From: Aureococcus anophagefferens
Lineage: Eukaryota > Sar > Pelagophyceae > Pelagomonadales > Pelagomonadaceae
Assembly (NCBI RefSeq): GCF_000186865.1
Contig: NW_008705574.1
Span: forward strand, 320,282-384,281
Direction: 5' to 3'
DNA: 64,000 bases
In this document: positions 45,447 to 53,584 of the stretch, piece by piece
How the letters are laid out: each line of letters begins with the position of its first letter
How positions within the stretch are numbered: position 1 is the stretch's first letter
Program-made: the position numbers and the translations under genes
The notes under the pieces: generated by a model
The model's database searches: none
Told to the model about the DNA's origin: nothing
Seen by the model: the letters and a program-made list of their open reading frames with translations, nothing else

Positions 45447-47012
45447 ATGGCCGCGGACCCGGACGTCATCGGCCGGGCCTTCGGCGGCGCGCGCTTCGTC
45501 GCTTTGGGCCTCGCGGTCCAGAAGGTCGCGAGCATCGTCCTGAACCAGTGCCTGCTGCGCGTCGCGTCGCCGGAGCTGCTGGGCGTCGCGTCCGTGCGCC
45601 TCGAGCTCGTGCTGAACACGATCCTGTTCGTGTCGCGCGAGGGCTTCCGCCTGGCGCTCGCGCGGTCGCCCGCGGCCGTCGCCGACGGCGCCGCGCGGCG
45701 CCGCGTGACGAACTGCGCGTACTGCGCGGCCGTCGCCGGCGCGGCGCTCGCGCTCGGCTGCGCGCTGCTCGGCGCGGGCGCCGCCAGGGCCAGCGCGCAC
45801 CGCGGCGGCGAGGCTTTCTTACTTTATTGCGCGGCGGCGGCGCTGGAGAGCGCGAGCGAGCCGCTCCACGCGCTCGCGCAGGCGCGCCTCGTCGCCGCGC
45901 CGCGCGCCGTCGCCGAGCCCGCGGCGACGCTCGCGCGCGGCGCGGCGACGCTCGCGCTGCTGCGGTCGTCGCCGGGCCTCGGCGCCGCGGCCTTTGGCTG
46001 GGGCCAGGTCGCCTACGCCGCCGCGCTCGGCGCGTCGCGCGCCGCGGCCTGGGCCCTCGTGGCGCGAAAGACGCCCGAGGCCGCGGCGGACCTTTTGCCG
46101 TCGCCGGCCGCGGGCCTCGACGCGCCCTTGGCGCGGGCGGCCCTGGGCTTCACGGCCCAGTCCGTGCTCAAGCACGCGCTCACGGAGTGCGACCGCGTCG
46201 CGCTCGCCGTTCTCGCGACCGCGCGCGACGCGGGTCTCTACGCCTTCGCGCAAAACTACGGCGCGATCGTCGCGCGCCTCTTCCTCCAGCCGACGGAGGA
46301 GGCCGCGCGGCTGGCCTTCGCGAAGCTCGACACGCGGGGCCGCGACGGCCCGCGCGCCGCGCGGCTGCTGGGGTCGCTGCTGCGCTGCATGGCCTACCTC
46401 GGGTTGCTCTTCGCGGCCCTCGGCGCGCCGTTCGCGCCCCTCGCCGTGCGGCTGCTGCGGGGCGCGGGCGCCGACGCTGCGGACCTCGAGCAGTGCGGCG
46501 CCGTGCTCGCCGCCTACTGTTCGTACGTGCCGTTCCTCGCTTTGAACGGCGTCGCCGAGGCCTTCGCGCACGCCGCGGGCGGCGCCGCCGAGCTCCGGGC
46601 GCTCGCGGCGGCGCACGGCGCGTGCGCGGTCCTCTTCGCGGCGCTCGCGGGGCCCGCGCTCCGCGCCGCGGGCACCGTGGGCCTCGTCTACGCCGCGGCG
46701 GCGGCCATGGCCGCGCGGGGGGTGTTCTGCGGCGCGCTCGCGGCGCGGCACCTCGGCCCCGCGCGCGGCGCGCTCGCGGCCGCCGCGGCGCCGGACGCGG
46801 GCGCGGTCGCCGCGTTCGCCGCCGCGGGCTTCGCGGCGCGCCGGTCCGGCGCGGCGCTCCTGCGCGCGAGCGGGCCGGCGCACGCGCTCGCCGACGCCGC
46901 GCCCCACGTCGGCGTCGGCGTCGCGGGGGGTTTGGTCGTCCTCGCGGGCCTCGCGCGCGACCGCGCCTTCTTCCGCGACGCCGCCCGCCTCCTGCGCGCC
47001 AAGGAGGACTAA
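45447..47012 (+). CDS. RFT1: RFT1-like ER membrane protein (dolichol-oligosaccharide flipping)
   Basis: 521 residues from the ATG at 45447, preceded by gcc. Ala-rich, with about 10-12 hydrophobic segments. The N-terminus matches RFT1: V-A-S-I-V-L-N-Q-C-L-L-R, then L-L-G-V-A-S-V-R-L-E-L, and I-L-F-V-S-R-E-G-F-R-L-A. A later L-Y-A-F-A-Q-N-Y-G-A-I-V-A-R matches the family block G-x-Y-x-x-x-x-N-Y-G-S-L. RFT1 is needed for Man5GlcNAc2-PP-dolichol to reach the ER lumen in N-glycosylation; its flippase role is disputed. This fits the many glycosylated secreted proteins nearby, although there is no operon-type link. Confidence 0.88.
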   Translation: MAADPDVIGRAFGGARFVALGLAVQKVASIVLNQCLLRVASPELLGVASVRLELVLNTILFVSREGFRLALARSPAAVADGAARRRVTNCAYCAAVAGAALALGCALLGAGAARASAHRGGEAFLLYCAAAALESASEPLHALAQARLVAAPRAVAEPAATLARGAATLALLRSSPGLGAAAFGWGQVAYAAALGASRAAAWALVARKTPEAAADLLPSPAAGLDAPLARAALGFTAQSVLKHALTECDRVALAVLATARDAGLYAFAQNYGAIVARLFLQPTEEAARLAFAKLDTRGRDGPRAARLLGSLLRCMAYLGLLFAALGAPFAPLAVRLLRGAGADAADLEQCGAVLAAYCSYVPFLALNGVAEAFAHAAGGAAELRALAAAHGACAVLFAALAGPALRAAGTVGLVYAAAAAMAARGVFCGALAARHLGPARGALAAAAAPDAGAVAAFAAAGFAARRSGAALLRASGPAHALADAAPHVGVGVAGGLVVLAGLARDRAFFRDAARLLRAKED

Positions 47013-47149
47013 GGCGAGGGTACTTTTCGACGTTCCCCGGCGGCGTTTGCGGCTAGAAATGGCCGCGCGATGAGGCTCGGGGACCCACGGGTCGTTTCCG
47101 GCAACGTGAAGTGCAACCGTGACATTTGATCTGCTCGCCACAAGCAACG

Positions 47150-48352
47150 ATGCTCGCGCCGCGCGACACGCTCTGGTCCACACCCGGCGAGGGCGTCGCC
47201 GTGGCCTGCGACCTGCTGCGACTCACCTCTGCGGACACGGTCTACGACGTGGGCTGCGGCGACGGCCGCTTCCTCGTCGAGGCGGCGAAGCGCGGCGCCA
47301 CCTGCGTCGGCGTCGAGATCGACGCGGCGCGCGCCGCGGAGGCGCGCGCGGCCGTGGAGGCGGCGGGCGTCTCCGACGGGGCCACGGTCGTCGTCGGTAA
47401 CGGCCTCGAGGTCGACCTGTCCGGCGCGACGGCCGTCTTCCTCTACCTCATCCCGCGGGGTCTGCGATTGATCGCGCCGAGGCTCCTCGAGGTCGCGCGG
47501 TCGCGGCCGCTCCGCGTCGTCAGCTACATGGCGCCCCTGCCCGGCGTCGGCCCGCCGGCGAAGAAGGCGACGTGCACGCCCGCGCACCAGCCGAGCGCGG
47601 CGTGGCCGCTCTACCTCTACGAGCTCGGGCCGGGCGCCGCCGCCGACGCCGCGGGCGGCGCGCCGCCGACGCCGGACGCCGCAGCGCCGCCGCCGCCGGA
47701 CGCCGCAACGCCGCCGGAGGAGGCCGCGCCGCCGCCGCCGCCGGACGCCGAAACGCCGCCGCCGGACGCCGCGACGCCGGCGGCGGCCGCGGCGTCGCGG
47801 TTCGACGACATCGACGACGAGGACGAGCTCGAGGCGGCCGTCGAGGCCCTAGAGCAGGCCGAGGACGCGGCGGCGCTGGCCGCGGTGCTGGCCAAGAGCG
47901 CCCGGGAAGCGTGGGAGGTCGCCGGCGAGGCCGCGGCGGACGCGCTCAACCGCGTCGCGGCGCGGCCGGTCGCGGCCGCGGACGCCGCCGCGGCCGCCGT
48001 CGCGGCCGCGCTCGGCGCCTTCGTCGAGGAGCCGTCGGTCGTGGAGGTGCTCCTGAGCTGCGCGCGGCGCCTCGCGCCCGCGGCGCCCGGCGCCATCGCC
48101 GCCGCGGCGCCCGCGATACGCGCGGCGCTCGACGAGCATTCGGACGGCGAGGCCACGCTCCAGGAGCAGGGCTGCCTCGCCGTCGAGGCCGTCGCGCTGG
48201 CCGGCGCCGCCCACGCCGCGGCCCTCGAAGCCGCGGGGCTCCGCGGCGCCGTCGAGCGGGCCCGGGAGAGCATCACGAACGAGCGGAACAAGTCCTACCC
48301 GGACCGCGCGCTCGCCGCGCTCGACGCGGCGGCCGCCGCCGAAAGCGGCTAA
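47150..48352 (+). CDS. Methyltransferase fused to Pro/Ala linker and ARM-like helical domain
   Basis: 400 residues from the ATG at 47150. Residues 1-160 form a small SAM-dependent methyltransferase: V-Y-D-V-G-C-G-D-G-R-F-L-V-E-A-A, C-V-G-V-E-I-D, then A-V-F-L-Y-L-I-P-R-G-L. This resembles the lysine-methyltransferase type that modifies the ATP synthase c-subunit or related targets. A 55-residue linker repeats P-P-D-A-A-T-P-P and P-P-P-D-A-E-T-P. The C-terminal 180 residues are Ala-rich helices, perhaps ARM/HEAT-like. The pairing suggests a methyltransferase carrying its own substrate-recognition module, which is an inference. Confidence 0.7.
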   Translation: MLAPRDTLWSTPGEGVAVACDLLRLTSADTVYDVGCGDGRFLVEAAKRGATCVGVEIDAARAAEARAAVEAAGVSDGATVVVGNGLEVDLSGATAVFLYLIPRGLRLIAPRLLEVARSRPLRVVSYMAPLPGVGPPAKKATCTPAHQPSAAWPLYLYELGPGAAADAAGGAPPTPDAAAPPPPDAATPPEEAAPPPPPDAETPPPDAATPAAAAASRFDDIDDEDELEAAVEALEQAEDAAALAAVLAKSAREAWEVAGEAAADALNRVAARPVAAADAAAAAVAAALGAFVEEPSVVEVLLSCARRLAPAAPGAIAAAAPAIRAALDEHSDGEATLQEQGCLAVEAVALAGAAHAAALEAAGLRGAVERARESITNERNKSYPDRALAALDAAAAAESG

Positions 48353-48606
48353 TCCGCGCCTTCGTAACGGTGGGGGCGTCGCCGCGGGGGGGTCCTGGGT
48401 GCTCGGGCTTTGTCGCCGGCGCGCCTCCCGCCGCCCAGCACGGGAAATGGCGGAAGGGGACGGTCGTCGGCACCTTCAAGTTACAGACGCAAGCTCGGCC
48501 TAGCGCCCGCGAGCAAGGTTTTTTGGTGTCTTTGTCTGCGAAGTGACTGGTTTGCATTTCCGTGTTTTTTGGCAGCCCAGCACTGGCAGTTGGATTGCAT
48601 GCCAGC

Positions 48607-49437
48607 ATGGCGGGCAATGATAGTCCGTGTCTCCTGACGACGACCAAGCAGGAAAAATACAAATGGGGTAAGAGCAAGGTTGGAGTGTTGGTCCTCACCG
48701 AAGAACAGTTGGCCAAAGAGAACTCCACAGCGAAGAACGACACAGCCGCCGAGGAGAGCAACCAGCAGCAGCCCAAGGTCAGTCGCGTTTTTGGAGAGTT
48801 CAAGAGCGCCAATGCGGCGCGGGAAAACTTGCCGCCGCCCCCGCCGGCGAAGCGGCCCTCGGCGGACTCGCCCACGGAAGCGTCGCCGGTCTCATCCGAG
48901 ATCGCGCCGGACGCGCCGGTCGTCTATCGCGTGCCGTGGCTCAAGATGAAGGAAGTCGCGCCGGGCTGGATCATGCACACGGACAAGAAAACGGGCAGGC
49001 CCTTCTATCACCACGCGGGCTCCGGGAAGACGACGTGGGTCAAGCCGCCGGGCTGCATCGACCACGTCAAGCAGGCAGATTTGGATAAAATGGACTTCAG
49101 CTACGCGGAAGGAGTCGTGCATCCGGAACGCGCATGCAAGCTGGGCCGGCTCTTTCACGAGAAACTCATCGAACGTGACGAAGAATACCGCGCTCTCAAG
49201 GACAAAAATGAGAGTCTAGAAACGCAGATCCGCGAGCTTCACGATAAAAACCAGAAACTGGCCCAGCGCGAAAACCAGAGCTGGCACAAAAGCACTTACA
49301 AAAACCTGATCTTTTTGAGCCAGATGAAATGGAGCGAAACGCATCGCGTCCTCTGTGAGTGCAAAGATCGCGCGGCAGAGGTGGAATCAGAGAATATGGA
49401 GCTCAAGAAGAAGCTGGAAATGTTCAGTTTCGACTAG
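48607..49437 (+). CDS. WW-domain coiled-coil protein
   Basis: 276 residues from the ATG at 48607. The N-terminal 110 residues are Lys/Glu/Pro-rich (P-P-P-P-P-A-K-R-P). A WW domain lies at about 115-150: P-G-W-I-M-H-T-D-K-K-T-G-R-P-F-Y-H-H, then T-T-W-V-K-P-P. The C-terminal 100 residues are a coiled coil with many Glu/Lys/Arg/Gln. WW domains bind Pro-rich peptides. Codon use is clearly less GC3-biased than in its neighbours (many aaa, gaa and ttt codons), so it may be weakly expressed or of different age. 254 bp upstream hold no other gene I can support. Confidence 0.75.
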   Translation: MAGNDSPCLLTTTKQEKYKWGKSKVGVLVLTEEQLAKENSTAKNDTAAEESNQQQPKVSRVFGEFKSANAARENLPPPPPAKRPSADSPTEASPVSSEIAPDAPVVYRVPWLKMKEVAPGWIMHTDKKTGRPFYHHAGSGKTTWVKPPGCIDHVKQADLDKMDFSYAEGVVHPERACKLGRLFHEKLIERDEEYRALKDKNESLETQIRELHDKNQKLAQRENQSWHKSTYKNLIFLSQMKWSETHRVLCECKDRAAEVESENMELKKKLEMFSFD

Positions 49438-49550
49438 CGCGCTCAGCGACGCCCTCAGCGCGCCGCGTTATCAAGGCGAAGGCCGACGCTCTTCAGGGCC
49501 CGACTACAGGTCGTTAGAAGCCTGGCGCTCTCCACACCACTTTAACCACG

Positions 49551-50915
49551 CTAGTCGCTATCGTCGTCGTCGGAGATGCCGAGCGTGTCCATCAGACGCA
49601 GCGCCATGTCGGCGGCTCGTTTGCGTCGCTGCGCGTCGCTGAGGTCTTCGGGCCGGGGGCCGCTGTGGATCGCCGCGATGATGTCCCCGATGTCGCCGAG
49701 TCCCCCGATGCCGCCGAGATCGTCGTCGTCGTCCTCCTCCTCCTCTTGCGGCGGCGCCGGCGCCGCGGCCGGGCTCGGCGCGGGCTCCGACGCGCGCTCC
49801 GGCGCGGGCGCCGCGGCCGGGCTCGGCGCGGGCTCCGACGTGCGCTCCGGCGCCGCGGCGGGCGTCCGCTCCGGCGCTTCGACGGATTTCGGTGCGTCGA
49901 TGCTCGACCACATGGTCGCCTCGAGGGCCTCGAGCACGCGCGAGCCGACGGCGTCGGCGTTGACGACCTCGACGCTGCGGTCGACGGCCCAGAGGAGGAG
50001 CCACTCGGGCATGTGGCTCGCGACGGCGAGGCGCGTCTGGACGTTTGGCCCCTCCATGGCCGCCCACTTCGCCTCGAGGACGTCGCGCGTCCACGCGGCG
50101 TCGACGGCGCAGACGAGCGCCTCGACGGGGCCCCGCGCGACGGCGTCCGACGCGGGCCGCGGCAGCGCGACCGTCGTCTCGTAGTACTTGGTCGAGATCA
50201 CGAGGTCGACGATGTCGCGGTCGCCCGTCGTCGGCGCGTCGCCGCCCGCGCGGAGCGCGAGCGCGTTGAAGCACCGCGTCGCGGCCGCGGGCTCGCCGAA
50301 GACGGCGACGACCGGCGCGGAGCGCGACGCGGCCCGCGCCGTCGCCTCCGGCGCGGCGCCCTGCTGGGCCTTCGTCGCCGGCCACGTCGCCTCGGCGAGC
50401 GCCTCGAACGCGCGCGGCACGCCGTCCTTGTCGCGCGCGTCGTACCCGAGCGTCGGCCGCTCGACGTCGACGCCCGACACGTACTCGAAGCCTTTGTCGA
50501 TGGCCCACGCCGCCACGGCCTCGTCGAAGGGCGACCCGCCGACGCCCACGACGAGGCGCACGCAGCAGTCGCAGCGGTCCGCGGCCGCGCACCAGCGGTC
50601 CGCCCAGGCCTCGGCGGCGCCGGACACGACGAGCACGACGCCGTGGCAGTTGCTCTCGGGCGGCGTCGCCGCGCCCGCGCTGAGCCGCAGCTCCGCGCGC
50701 ACGGGACCCCGGTACTTGGTCTCGCCGAGCACCAACGTCGCGCGGGATCCCACGTCCTCCCAGGCGTCGCCGCCCACGGTGCAGGCTTTCTCGCCCTCGC
50801 CGGCGACGCGCCGCGCCACGAGGGATTCGTAGGCGAGGAGCGTCGCGGCGAGTTTTGCGCGCTCCACCTCGGGCCCGACGACGCGCACCGACACGACGCT
50901 TTCCATGGCGCTCAT
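49551..50915 (-). CDS. Alpha/gamma-adaptin-binding protein p34-like (AAGAB/IRC6)
   Basis: 454 residues from the ATG at 50915; the frame opens earlier only through a non-ATG region. The N-terminal 190 residues match the degenerate Rab-like GTPase fold of AAGAB: V-V-S-V-R-V-V-G start, H-G-V-V-L-V-V-S-G, A-I-D-K-G-F-E-Y-V-S-G. A second copy-like part follows (A-P-V-V-A-V-F-G to V-E-V-V-N-A-D-A). Next is a linker with a repeated P-A-P-S-P-A-A-A-P-A unit, an acidic run, and the C-terminal helix R-P-E-D-L-S-D-A-Q-R-R-K-R-A-A-D-M-A typical of the family. AAGAB chaperones AP-1/AP-2 adaptor assembly. Confidence 0.75.
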   Translation of the reverse strand: MSAMESVVSVRVVGPEVERAKLAATLLAYESLVARRVAGEGEKACTVGGDAWEDVGSRATLVLGETKYRGPVRAELRLSAGAATPPESNCHGVVLVVSGAAEAWADRWCAAADRCDCCVRLVVGVGGSPFDEAVAAWAIDKGFEYVSGVDVERPTLGYDARDKDGVPRAFEALAEATWPATKAQQGAAPEATARAASRSAPVVAVFGEPAAATRCFNALALRAGGDAPTTGDRDIVDLVISTKYYETTVALPRPASDAVARGPVEALVCAVDAAWTRDVLEAKWAAMEGPNVQTRLAVASHMPEWLLLWAVDRSVEVVNADAVGSRVLEALEATMWSSIDAPKSVEAPERTPAAAPERTSEPAPSPAAAPAPERASEPAPSPAAAPAPPQEEEEDDDDDLGGIGGLGDIGDIIAAIHSGPRPEDLSDAQRRKRAADMALRLMDTLGISDDDDSD

Positions 50916-51466
50916 GCTGCAGCGATGGCGCGCGGCAAAGATGCCTTTCGCCTCTCCCACCTCGCGCAAAGCGGCGAGCAGGCTTCAACACTCATTCAGC
51001 AACCAAGAGGTATGCACAGACAACCTTAACCACTGTCATGCTGATCTGAGATGAGTGGTCTGTAAATGGGGTGAGGTAGTGGTGGTGGTGGTGGGGGTGG
51101 TACCCCTGGGGCCGCTGGAGACCACTCGAATCCACCGGAATTATGCTTGTTTTGGCTCTATCGACCAGTTTTGATCTCGAGCTTGAGCAAACTGGTGGTT
51201 TTGACGCTCGATCATAAATTTCGACCGTGTGGAGGTCATGGCCGAGCAGCCCTCCAGCTGCCGATCGGCCAGAACGGGTGGTTCACAGGCTTCGTTGACC
51301 CCATGTTGCAGCTGTTTTGACCACTCATTTTGAGCAAGTCGCGACTCAGGGGTAGTTGGTTAGTGGTGCTTGGTGTCGTGGGGTGGTTCGCTGCCGGCCT
51401 CTTGTCAGCAACGGCTTGTTTGACCCTCTCCCCCAGCGCCCTCGCAATGGGCAGCGTCTAATCTTG
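50916..51466. other. 551-bp divergent intergenic region
   Basis: Between the AAGAB-like and NACHT-type starts; no gene seen. It is clearly less GC-rich than coding DNA and has a short (gtg)n stretch near 51080. The 10-mers atgagtggtc (51051-51060) and gaccactcat (51319-51328) are inverted relative to each other, 258 bp apart, possibly the ends of an old element. No tRNA-like structure was recognised. Confidence 0.55.
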
Positions 51467-53579
51467 ATGGGCTCCGGTGCCAGCATCCCGGAGCGCCTGT
51501 CGCTGGACGATGCCAAGGCGTTGGTGCCGTCGGAGAGCTGGGTGGACGCGTGGGAGCAGACCTACTTCGTCGGTGGCGATGGCGCCGTGGCGGAGCCGAA
51601 GACGGTGTCGCGGGCCAAGGCGGAGCGGCTCTGGGCCAAGGCGGAAAGGGGCGTCGCCGCGCTGAGCCAACCGGGCTTCGAACGCTCCGTCGCCGGCCCG
51701 CCGGCCTACGAGAGCGATCGCGTGCTGCCGCGGTGCGGCGACGTGGACCCGGGCTCCGGCGTCGGGCCGCTGCGGCCCTTGGAGTTCGAGAGGACGGTCC
51801 GCAGGCACCTCGACGCGCACCTCGACGGGACCCGGGAATGGGTCGCGGCGACCTTCGAGGCCTGGTTCCTCGAGTCGGCTCTGGACGAGTCGCGGCTCTT
51901 CTGGATCGCCGGAGCCGCGGGGACGGGCAAATCCGTCGCGCTGTCCCTCTTGCTCCGACGCTGCGCGGAGTCGCGTCGATGCGTCGCGTGGCATTTCTGC
52001 CACCACGCCGACCCGGCGTCGAGCGCGCCGCCCACGCTCGTGCGGTCCCTCGCGGCCATGCTGTGCCAGCGCGTCGCCGGCTTCGGCGACGCGCTCGCGG
52101 CCGGCTTCCGCGAACGACCCGAGGGCGTCGGCGGCGACGCCGACGCCGGCGCCCTCTACGCGTCGCTCGTGGCCGGGCCGCTCCACGCGACGGACGGCGC
52201 GGCGGCGGGGTTCTCGGCGCGAAGGCCGGCCGTGATCTTCGTCGACGGCCTCGACGAGCTCGCCGGCGCCGCGCGCCGCGACGTCGTCGCCGCGCGCTCC
52301 CGCGTTTCGAACGACGACTCCGCAAAGCGAAACCGCCCTCCTCCCCTCGCAGATGCTGAGCGACCCCGACCTCGAGCTCCCCGACTGGGTGCGGGTCTGC
52401 GCGAGCTCGCGCGAGGAGCCGTCGATCGTCCGGGCCTTGAAGCGACGGACGCGGCCGGGCCTCGTCGAGAAGCTCGAGCTGAAGCCCGACGACCCGCGCC
52501 ACGACGAGGACCTCCGCACGTTCCTCGCCGCCTGCGCGCGCGGCACGGTCGACGATGACCTGAGCCTCGAGGCCGTCGAGCGAGACGCGGAGCGGCGCTT
52601 CCCGGGCGTCGCCGTCCGGGGGACGCTCGCGGACCTCGGAGACAACGTCCGCGCGATCAAGCGCGCGTACGCCGACGTCGTGGAGGCCGTGAAACTCCAG
52701 CCCGGCTACGACGCGCTCGCGCGACTCGAGGAGCTCCGGCCGACGCTCGTGAGCCAGGTCGCCGCGAGCGTCGACGCGCTCCTCGAGGACGCGGCCCGGG
52801 CCCGGACGATCGTCGCCGAGGCCCTCGCCGACGACTGGTCCGAGGGATCCCGGAGGTCCGCCCTGGGAGGCAAGCGCGCCTTCGTCGACCGCGCCGACGA
52901 CGCCGGGGTCAAGAGCGTGGCCAAAGTCCGGGAGCAGGCCGCCGAGGACTACGACGGCGATTTCGCGCGGCTCTGCGACGTCGCGCGGTTCACACTATGC
53001 TTCAAAACGCCCGACCGTCTGCTGTCGGCCCTCGACGCGCTGGGGGACTGGGAGCTCGTCCGCCTCAAGAACCGGTTCGCGAGCCCGACGCCGCTCGGCT
53101 ACGTCGGCGTCGACGCGTGCTTCCTCGTCCCGCTCCCCGGCCGCGACGGCCCGGGCCACGTCGTCGAGTTCGAGCTCACCCTCGACGGCGTCGACGCCGC
53201 CAAGGGCCAGCTTCATTCTCGATACTGCCAATACGAGCCCTTCGTCTCCCGGGTGCTGCCGGAGCGCCTCGCGGGGAGCGCCGCGGCCGCGTTCGTCGCG
53301 CGGCGCCTGAGGAACAGCGGGCTCGACGCCGTCGTCGACTGCCTCGCTCGCAAGGCCGGCGGCGTCTTTTCCTACGCGAAGCTCCTCGCGGACCACGTCG
53401 ACCTCGCCGGCGCGGACCTCGACGACCTCCACGGCCTCCCCGACGGCCTCGACAACATCCACGCGCACCTCGCGACGCTCGCGGATCCCGCGCAGCAGGC
53501 GACCCTCCGGAGCGCCCTCCCGCGACCCGAGACCGCGGAGGACGACGGCGCGGAGGAGGAGGAGGAGGGGGTCTATTAA
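51467..53579 (+). CDS. NACHT-type STAND NTPase with an inserted RelA/SpoT-like domain
   Basis: Exon 1 is 51467-52285 and exon 2 is 52353-53579 (681 residues). A 67-bp intron ends at the AG before 52353; a donor three bases earlier is equally possible. M-G-S-G-A-S is a good N-myristoylation signal. The NTPase has P-loop G149-A-A-G-T-G-K-S, Walker B V-I-F-V-D-G-L-D-E-L (256-265), a V-R-V-C-A-S-S-R-E-E sensor, and a final G-G-V-F-S-Y-A-K-L-L-A block with G-L-P-D-G-L, as in NACHT proteins. Between them, residues 455-570 match RelA/SpoT-like nucleotidyltransferases: K-S-V-A-K-V, L-C-D-V-A-R-F, L-K-N-R-F-A-S-P-T-P-L-G-Y, G-H-V-V-E-F-E-L, K-G-Q-L-H-S-R-Y. The combination suggests a switch that makes or senses a nucleotide signal. 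Confidence 0.75.
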
Positions 53580-53584
53580 ATTGC

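Noticed and set aside
50916..51466. tRNA or snRNA gene in the AT-richer gap
   Set aside because: No cloverleaf arms, T-loop motif or U6-like block could be recognised by eye.
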